Source of the DNA: Auxenochlorella pyrenoidosa
Taxonomy: Eukaryota > Chlorophyta > Trebouxiophyceae > Chlorellales > Chlorellaceae
Length of the DNA stretch: 19,849 nucleotides
Assembly: GCA_001430745.1 (NCBI GenBank)
Contig: KQ481977.1
Span: 298,188-318,036, forward strand
Direction: 5' to 3'
The translations under genes and the position numbers were made by a program. Positions 9,302 to 19,849 of the stretch are shown piece by piece. Position 1 is the stretch's first letter, and the number at the start of each line of letters is the position of its first letter. The notes beneath the pieces were generated by a model. That model made no database searches, had not been told where the DNA came from, and worked only from the letters and a program-made list of their open reading frames with translations.

Positions 9302-10545
9302 TCACAGCAAGAACTGGGACAGCCAGTCTGCAGCTTCAGGGCCGGTCAGGGGGGCACCTGCTGGCAGCGGCACGGCCGACGCGGCTGACAGCGCTGGCAG
9401 CGGCGGGAGGGCGCGTTGGCTGGCGAGCGCGCCGCTGCCCAGAAGCTGCTGCTGTGCCTGTTGGGCATGCTGCATTTGGAGGATGCCCACCTCCACCTCT
9501 GCCAGGCAAGCCGCTGGAGACGGCCTGGCCGTGCAGGCAGAGGCAGGCAGCTCCGGGGAAGGGAGGGAGGCGGAGGCGGCGCTTCCGCTGGCAGCCAGCG
9601 CCTCAGGCAGGTGGTGAGGCGGTGGCGCCTGAACCTCTGGTTGTGCTGCCTCTACCTCCGTGCCCAAACCTGCCATTGGTGCTGCCAGACCGCCTAGGGA
9701 GGCGAGGTCCTGCCGGCAAGGGCCGCGCACTGACGGGATGGGCAGCGCCCTGCTGGCGCCCAGCGTTGCGGCATGTGCGCCAAAAGGGGGCCTCTGCCGG
9801 TGGCCAAGCTGATGGTTTAGGTGCTCCAGCTCACGCTCACTTGGCACGTAGTCGGACTGCGTCAAAGGGTGGTGGTGGTGGGTGCGAGGTGGGGTTGGGG
9901 TTGAGGGGGGTGGGCGGAGGGGCCTGAAGCTTGTAAAAGAGCAGCCTGCTGCGCACGCTTTGCCGAAGACAGGTGCTGCAAACTGCATGCACGGCTCTCC
10001 ACCACTTTTAGACCACACAGTCCTAAGAAGGCGGCGGGTTTGGGAAGGTGGCTCTGCGAAGCGAGGTCGGCCAGGGGCCAGCTCCACACCCTCTGCGAGC
10101 AGGGCTGTGGCCATGCAGCGACAGGCAGGTCTCACTGTGGGCATGTCCAGCTGCAGCAGCTCCATTGCCTGCTGCACCATCTCTCGGTGCGGCGCCGGCG
10201 CCGTCTCAACAGACCCGCCTCTGGAGAAGGTTGTGGCAGACCACAGCATCGCATGCTGGAGGACGGATGCTTCCTGCCAGCAGCGGGCGCCCAGGTGCAG
10301 AGATGCGGATGCAGTGCGACGTGGCGGCAGCACGCCGTCTGCCTGCGGCTGCCGCTCATGCTGCATGTCGGCTGCCTGCCACTGCAGCACTGACTGCTGG
10401 AGCTGCAGCAACTGGTGCTGAAGCTGTGCTTGCAGGGGCAGCGGTCCGCTGCCTCGGGCTGCTGACACGGCTGCCAGGCTGGCTGGTGGCAGCGGCGCAC
10501 CCGGTGCACTCACGGGAGGGTGCACCCACGGCGGCATGGCAGCCG

Positions 10546-10582
<37 letters not shown>

Positions 10583-11714
10583 ACACTCCAGGGCGCCTGC
10601 GGTTGACGAGCTTGCATGGGCCGACAGCGCAGCACCCGCGATAACGTCCTGGCTGCCGGGGTGCAGCATATGCCGCGGAGAAGGCAGGAGCTCTGCCGAG
10701 CCGACAGCCCGCAGCAGGTGCGGCCCCGCCTGCTGCCGCCGCTCCCGCTGCTGGGCCTGCAGGCTCTGTGGCCCAGCCTGCGCCTCCAGCCGCGGTCCAT
10801 GCTGCACGTGCTGCTCATGCGCCGCCAGCTGGCCTTCGGGCTGCTGCTCCTCCGGCGCGGGCTGCGCGCGGCGCTGGCGCTGGGAGCTGCGCTGGCCCTG
10901 CCCGCTGTGCCGGCTCTGCGAGCGGCGCTTGCGCAGCGTGCGCGCCTGCTGGTGCCTCTCCAGGCTGGCTCGGCAGCTGCGCCGGTCGGTGTCAAACTCC
11001 TCCACTGCATGGCTGCAGGGGTGTGGTGTGGTGGTGGTGGTGGTGGTGGGGGGGGGGGCAGAAGTGAAGGAGTGGACAGGCCGCGCTGCAGGCAGTGCAG
11101 AGCCAGGCTGAAGGGTCTTTGGCTGCCGGCTGCATGGGCGATTGAAACGGGCCTTTGATGAAGACAGACCCAACAGCAGCCCTCCCGTGGGCTGACAGCA
11201 GGAGCCTAACAATTTAACCAACTCACATCCTGGAGCACTGCTGGCAGAAGCGGCAGCGGTCCGCGCCAACCGTGATGATGGGGGCAGCATAGTGCGTCGC
11301 GCTGCAGCAGGAGTGGGCGGTAGCAGGGCCAGGTCTCATGCAGTCCGGCTCGCAGGCTCTTCAGCTGTGCAGCGTGCGTGCCCATAGCGCAATGAACCCG
11401 AGTTGGGGGTATCCAGCAGCCAGCTGAGACGGCAGAGGTGCATGCTCGTTGCAGATAGGATCCCCATCCGCCCCTCACCAGATGCGGTACTTTTGGTTGT
11501 ACCCGGGAGCCAGCTCTGCCGTGCAGCCCGGCACGCGGCACGTGCGCTCCTGCCCTGCAGCGCCGCCGGATGGCTGCCTGGCAGGCCCGCCCGCTGGCTT
11601 GCGCGGAGTGCGCTGGCGCTTGAGCTCCCGCGGCTCCTCATCCACCGTCCTGTCGCTGAAGCTGCTGCCGCTGTTTGAGAGGGTGGGTGCTTGGGTGGCC
11701 GGTGGGCCCGTCAT
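9302..11714 (-). CDS. SBP-box transcription factor (SBP2 of a tandem pair)
   Basis: A paralogue of the neighbouring SBP1, in the same orientation and upstream of it. Exons: 11714-11479, 11301-11227, 11012-10136, 9856-9302 (580 residues); all phases close. Zinc ligands are C59, C64, C79, H82 and C98, C101, H105, C117, seen in TCRVPGCTAEL, KYRICATH, FCQQCSRIH and FDTDRRSCRASLERHQ, followed by the basic TLRKRRSQSR. A basic stretch RELKRQRTPRK precedes the domain. The middle holds eleven glutamines (249-259) and Gln/Leu-rich helices; ELLQLDMPT joins SDYVPSERELEHL at the last splice, resembling the LQLMDTPV and VPS module of SBP1. All introns are GT-AG. Intron 3 (10135-9857) is a multiple of three without a stop, so whether it is always removed is open. 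A strong GTGAGT near 10515 could add another intron. Confidence 0.88.
10547..10579 (-). repeat. (CAG)11 repeat encoding polyglutamine in SBP2
   Basis: Eleven uninterrupted CAG codons on the minus strand, coding Q249-Q259, preceded by a GAG codon. Pure CAG runs vary in length by slippage. Confidence 0.9.
11022..11058. repeat. (TGG)n and G11 tract in SBP2 intron 2
   Basis: On the minus strand this is an eleven-C run followed by CCA repeats, just upstream of the acceptor at 11013. It forms the pyrimidine-rich 3' splice tract. The plus-strand G-runs could form a G-quadruplex. Confidence 0.75.
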
Positions 11715-12946
11715 GAGGGTGCCAGCTGCAGGCAGGGGGAGGGCGGACGCCCGGGCACATGTGATCTCTAGAATGTTCAACCAAGAAAAAAAACTTCTCT
11801 GAGATGTAGGCTTGTCTCTGCCAGGCGCTTTATTTAGAAAGGTAAAAATTCCCCAGCACTGGGGAGGAGCATGGCTCGGGGCAAATGGCCGCTGCCGGAG
11901 CGGCGCAGGGCCAGGCGGTGCCAGTGGGCAGGTGGGAGTGCAGCAGCTGCAGCACTGCTGTCGCGCTGCACACCAAGGTGCGTCTATTGCGAGCAATGTA
12001 ATCTCCCTGCTTGCCTCGACTGGACCTGTCTAGCGTACGGTGGAACTGTCTGCTCCCTGTGACGAGCTCCTGTCAGGCTTGCATCCTCTAAAAACGCTGG
12101 GAAAGATTTGCTGAAAATAATGCTGGCTTCAGATGTCGAGACAAGGTGGGCTTCTTGTTATTCGAGGCCCCCGCGGCCCGCGCGCCCAGCATGGCCAGCA
12201 TGTTTTTTGCAGGGCGCGGCCCGTGCGCTGACGCTTCCCGTAACCCAGGCACGAAGTTTCATGCCTGATACCCCACCCGCCTGAGCCTCTCACGGCAGCA
12301 AGGCAGTGCTCACTCAAGGAGAGTGCGCAAACGCCCGGCCTCCTGGTGGGAGCCCATAGAGCTGCGATGGTGGGCGAGATCCTGCATCGCAGGATTGTCC
12401 ATAGTCACAGACCCGTGTCGTCACAGCGCCGCCGCTACTCTGCTGCGGCGCACTGCTACAGCTGCATCTGACCCTTCGCGGCATCACCCCTCGCAACCTT
12501 GGCAATGCCTGATTCATGGCGGCATCCAAATTCCCAGAGGCCTTATGCAGGAAGGGGCAGATGCCATTGGCCTGCTGCCCGCTGCATTCCCCTGCTGGCA
12601 CACACACTCCTCCAACGCGGGTGCTGGACAATGCATGTGGAGCCCCGCACCCTCCACATCCACATGACTCAGGCCCTGCATGTGTGGCAGCGCTGCCTCG
12701 CGTGTGTGTCAGACGCCTGGTCACAAGTTTTGGAGAGGTGCATTCCGACAGGGGCAGCCCTGCTGAGCAGAGTGAGGCCACAGGGCGCCGGGGCGGCAGC
12801 GCTGGGTACGTGGCAGAGGGAAGAGGAGGTGGTCGCACCCGACAGGTGCTGGCTTGAACCTTCACACAGGCCAGCATGTTCGGCAGGACTGGGCAGCCGC
12901 CGCCTCGCCATGCGCTGCACGCGTCCTCGCCGCACGCCCAGCTCCC
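11715..12946. other. intergenic: SBP2 leader and promoter, GFA/CENP-V 3' region
   Basis: About 1.2 kb with no supported gene; open frames here have no family motif and overlap on both strands. Two AT-richer patches stand out (11785-11850 and 12085-12128). A ctgcctgcag just before the SBP2 ATG resembles an acceptor, so SBP2 may have an intron in its leader. No clear TATA box or TGTAA was found for the minus-strand genes. Confidence 0.4.
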
Positions 12947-14403
12947 TCACTCCACGTACAGCCCGTGCTTCCTGTGCCAGTCCTCGATGGAGAGCTCTGG
13001 GTATTCGTCGTACGTCTCATCCTTGGGCCCCACCTGCAGCACATGAGGGGGGCACACCAGCAGGGCCGAGCATTGCCCGTGCGGGCCAGACGGGCGTGTG
13101 AACTGACGGGCAACGCAGCCACAGCATCCGGCGCACATGAAGCCGGCTCAAGAGCAGGCTTGCTGAGCCTTCAAGCTGGCGAGTTCTGTCCGCCTTCCCA
13201 GAGAGTGGCAGCAGGGCGCACTGACAGCTGGACAAAATGGCTGAGCTGCCCAAGTGCCACAGCATGGCCGCTGTGCATGCCATACGCCTCTGCCATCCAG
13301 CCTGGCTGCCAGCTACGGTGCACAGCTATGCCATCACGCTCATGGCCACCTGCTGCCTGCTCCGAGGGTCAATCTCCACAGCAGCGCCTTTCCACCCCAA
13401 GGATGCAAGACACGTCACCTCTCCAAACCAAGATCCGCTTGTTTGCCCCACCTGCGGCTCCACCCAGCTGGCCTTGCTGCCAAGCATGAGGTGCACGCTG
13501 TGCGGTGGCTTGGGCAGCTCGCTGTCAATCGCGCCTGCAGGCATCAGGAAGCAGTGGGCAGGCGTGCCTGTGCAGCGCGCACAGCAGGCCGCAGACAGCC
13601 AGACGGGTGGCAGAGCTTGTCAAGCGCATGTCAGAAACCACACCTGACAAGCAAGCGCTGCTTGCCCGTGCTTCCCGGCTCTCCCCACAGCTGAGACCCA
13701 AATCAAAGGTGGCACTCCCCCACACTTGCAAAGGGGTAGATCCACTGCGGCCAGGAGGGGTCCTGCGCCCACAGGTAGCAGCCGCACTCCTTGCAAAAGA
13801 AGCGTGCGTTGGTTGAGGGCTGCAGATGGAACCAGGGAGGACATGGAGGTGTCACACGGTGTAGGCAGCAGTGCACCGACAGAAGGCAGGCAGGCACTGA
13901 GCAGCCCTTCTCTTGGAAGCGAGCGGCGGCGGTCAGGAAGCCACGCAAAGGTAGGTGGCACAGCTCCGCCCCTCCTCTGCTGCACGCAATGGGAGTGCAG
14001 GCTGTATTTGCTGCACACGCCGCCGCTGGAGGATCGAGCGGCGGCCCCACCTGCAGTGCCCCGCCGCTCTCCCCCGGCAGCATCACACGGTATGTCTGCA
14101 GGTTGCTCCGGCCATCAACCTGCCCGGTGGACGAGCTAACGCATCCTTTATTGCAGCCTGGATGACACAGCGCAGGCAGCACCGAACGCCCGCTCAACTC
14201 CTCTGCCGCGGCGGCTGCCCCTGGTCCCCAGGACCGCTCCTCCTCACCTTGAGGCTGTCTGCCAGGGCGCAGAGGTTGATGGAGTAGCCGGAGCCCCCCA
14301 CTTTGCGGCAGATGGAGCAGTAGCATCGCTGGTAGGGCACTGGTGTGTGTGAGCGGCAGGAGAAGCGCGCAGCCCCGCAGCGGCAGCTGCCGTGGAGCTC
14401 CAT
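12947..14403 (-). CDS. GFA/CENP-V domain zinc protein, complete
   Basis: Members of this family (glutathione-dependent formaldehyde-activating enzyme / CENP-V fold) bind two zinc ions; some act on glutathione adducts, but the substrate here cannot be told. Exons: 14403-14248, 14119-14051, 13819-13726, 13534-13452, 13033-12947, giving 162 residues, and every splice phase closes. The zinc cysteines are all kept: C7 and C9 (SCRCGAARF) with C84 and C87 (FFCKECGCYL) for the structural site, and C27, C29, C32 (RCYCSICRK) for the second. KVGGSGYSINL, YPFASAID, LPKPP and the C-terminal IEDWHRKHGLYVE are typical of the eukaryotic group. The full family length is covered. It is transcribed away from GFAT. 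Formaldehyde enzyme activity should not be assumed. Confidence 0.92.
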
Positions 14404-15492
14404 GGCTGCAGACTTTGGTGCTGCGAAGGCCTGGTTGCAGCAGGTTCACCAGCAACCGGCTAGGTTGCTGTCATCAGAGCACGCACAGCAGCGGCAAGGC
14501 GGTTTGCCTCACTGCATGAGCCTGCTTCATAGGGTTCCAGCAAGGGCCTGCTTCTGAACTCTCTTCTGCAAGTGTCGCTGGAGAGCTATTGGCCTATCAA
14601 TACAATGCTGCTCTTTGCCCGCATGGTCTGCAGAAGGCGCTGGGCACAGTGTCTGCTGAGGGCGACACTGGTTGTTGCACACAGCAGCGGTCGCCTGCCA
14701 GCCGCGACGCCGCCAGCCCTCGGCCTGTTATGGACAACAGCATCATGCTTGTGCGCCGGCATGGCAGCTGGCGCCAAGATCGCACATTGCACCTTGTGGC
14801 CGCGATGCTGCTGCGGGTCAGGCAGCCCGAGGCAGCGTGTGCTGCCAGTGCCACGCGTGCGGCGGTGCGGCGCATTGCAGCTGGGCACTTAGCTTGCATG
14901 CAGGGAGTTGCTGCCCAGCTCATCGCCGTGATGAGAAACCTCCCAGTTCTTTGTCTGATTATCGGGATCTGCTGTGCACATCATAATTGATCTGATCACA
15001 ACTGGGGGAAGGCAATAGTGCGGCAAGCGGCGGTCGTGAGGTGCCTGCAGCACTGCCAACTCTGCAACCAAGGCCCGACCCCGGGAATTGCGCTTTGTTG
15101 AACTTGCCCATTGGCTGCAGATCATCCAGGAATCAACAGATCCAAGTGAAACCTCGCCCTTGGGCGCAGTGCCTCCTTGGGTGCAACATCCGCCCATTCC
15201 GCGATCGGCCGGGACCCACTTCCCCAATTTGCAGGATCGGCATGATGACGTTGACAAGAGGGGCCGGGACAGCTTGGGGAATGCGCCTGCTGCGTGCTGT
15301 GGCCGAGTCAGTGGCACCAAAGGCAGGGCCCTCCATTGCTGCAGCACCAATTTCAGGCCCATCCACGGTTGCTGCCCGTGTCTGGACACAGGAGGAGGCC
15401 CGCCTTAGCCCCTGCAAGCACCTGCACGCCCAACCGCCAGCCACTCCAGCGCAGCTCGGCTCTGTGGGGGACCAGCAAGCGGGCAGGCGATC
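14404..15492. promoter_or_regulatory. divergent promoter region of GFA/CENP-V and GFAT
   Basis: About 1.1 kb with no supported gene. A CCAAT box lies at 14592-14588 in the minus orientation, about 190 bases upstream of the GFA start. ATTGG at 15110-15114 is a CCAAT box in the inverted orientation relative to GFAT. The part 14925-15010 is AT-richer. Plus-strand ATGs at 15242 and 15245 open a frame that runs over the GFAT start in another phase. No TATA box was recognised. Confidence 0.45.
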
Positions 15493-19704
<4,212 letters not shown>

Positions 19705-19849
19705 GTGAGCGCAGGGGGCAGGGGGCGGGGCCGCCAAGGCAGCGGCAGGCGAGGGAGGGTTTTGCTGGAAACACTGTGCCGCTGCGGGGGCGCTCGCTGC
19801 CCGGCCCGACCGCCCCCCCGCCCCCACCCCCCCCCCCCTCTTGCCCCCG
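19705..19849 (+). other. GFAT intron 15, incomplete
   Basis: It starts GTGAGC after VQ and reaches the window end without an acceptor. The last 40 bases are almost pure C, with a run of 13 C, as in a pyrimidine tract; the acceptor probably lies just outside. Confidence 0.75.

Noticed and set aside
12085..12260. Possible small RNA or tRNA in the SBP2/GFA gap
   Set aside because: No B-box, cloverleaf or snRNA motif could be made out.
12499..13101. 200-residue plus-strand frame over the GFA/CENP-V 3' end
   Set aside because: It overlaps the proven last GFA exon on the other strand and has no recognisable motif.
14572..14990. Plus-strand frames of about 100-130 residues between GFA and GFAT
   Set aside because: Several frames overlap, composition is Cys/Ala/Arg-rich, no ATG-led frame has a motif, and the place fits a divergent promoter.
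19800..19849. C-run at the right edge as a telomere or assembly artefact
   Set aside because: Other introns here also end in C-rich tracts; it fits an ordinary 3' splice tract.

Overview
This is nuclear DNA from a eukaryote, most likely a green alga of the Chlorella-like or Chlamydomonas-like kind. The base composition is strongly GC-rich, genes are broken by many short introns of about 95-340 bases, coding third positions are mostly G or C, and two genes carry the SBP-box DNA-binding domain, which is known only from green plants and algae. I cannot name the species. No prokaryotic operon, transposon, CRISPR array, tRNA or rRNA was seen.

Layout from left to right. (1) 1-1299, minus strand: a UPF0301 (YqgE/AlgH-like) gene that runs off the left edge. 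(2) 1284-3044, minus: a RING-CH (C4HC3) membrane ubiquitin ligase; its 3' end and the 5' end of gene 1 are almost fused. (3) 3045-3363: a divergent promoter. (4) 3364-4778, plus: an unrecognised Ala/Gln-rich coiled-coil protein. (5) 4779-5463: convergent 3' ends. (6) 5464-8059, minus: SBP-box factor 1. (7) 9302-11714, minus: SBP-box factor 2, a tandem paralogue. (8) 12947-14403, minus: a complete GFA/CENP-V zinc protein. (9) 14404-15492: a divergent promoter region. (10) 15493 to the right edge, plus: eukaryotic-type glutamine:fructose-6-phosphate amidotransferase (GFAT); 15 exons are visible and the last ~45 residues lie outside.

The best supported models are GFAT, GFA/CENP-V and the two SBP genes: splice phases close at every junction and all family motifs are present. 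The weakest are the RING-CH C-terminus, the UPF0301 first exon, and the 5' end of the coiled-coil gene.

The genes do not form one obvious pathway. The points of most interest are the SBP pair (displaced introns, GC-AG introns inside the zinc-binding domain, and a GTAC core beside the SBP1 TATA box), a frame-preserving TP/SP-rich exon in the GFAT linker bounded by a GC donor, two tiny first GFAT exons that isolate the catalytic cysteine, and the near-overlap of the RING-CH and UPF0301 genes, which could be a dicistronic unit.
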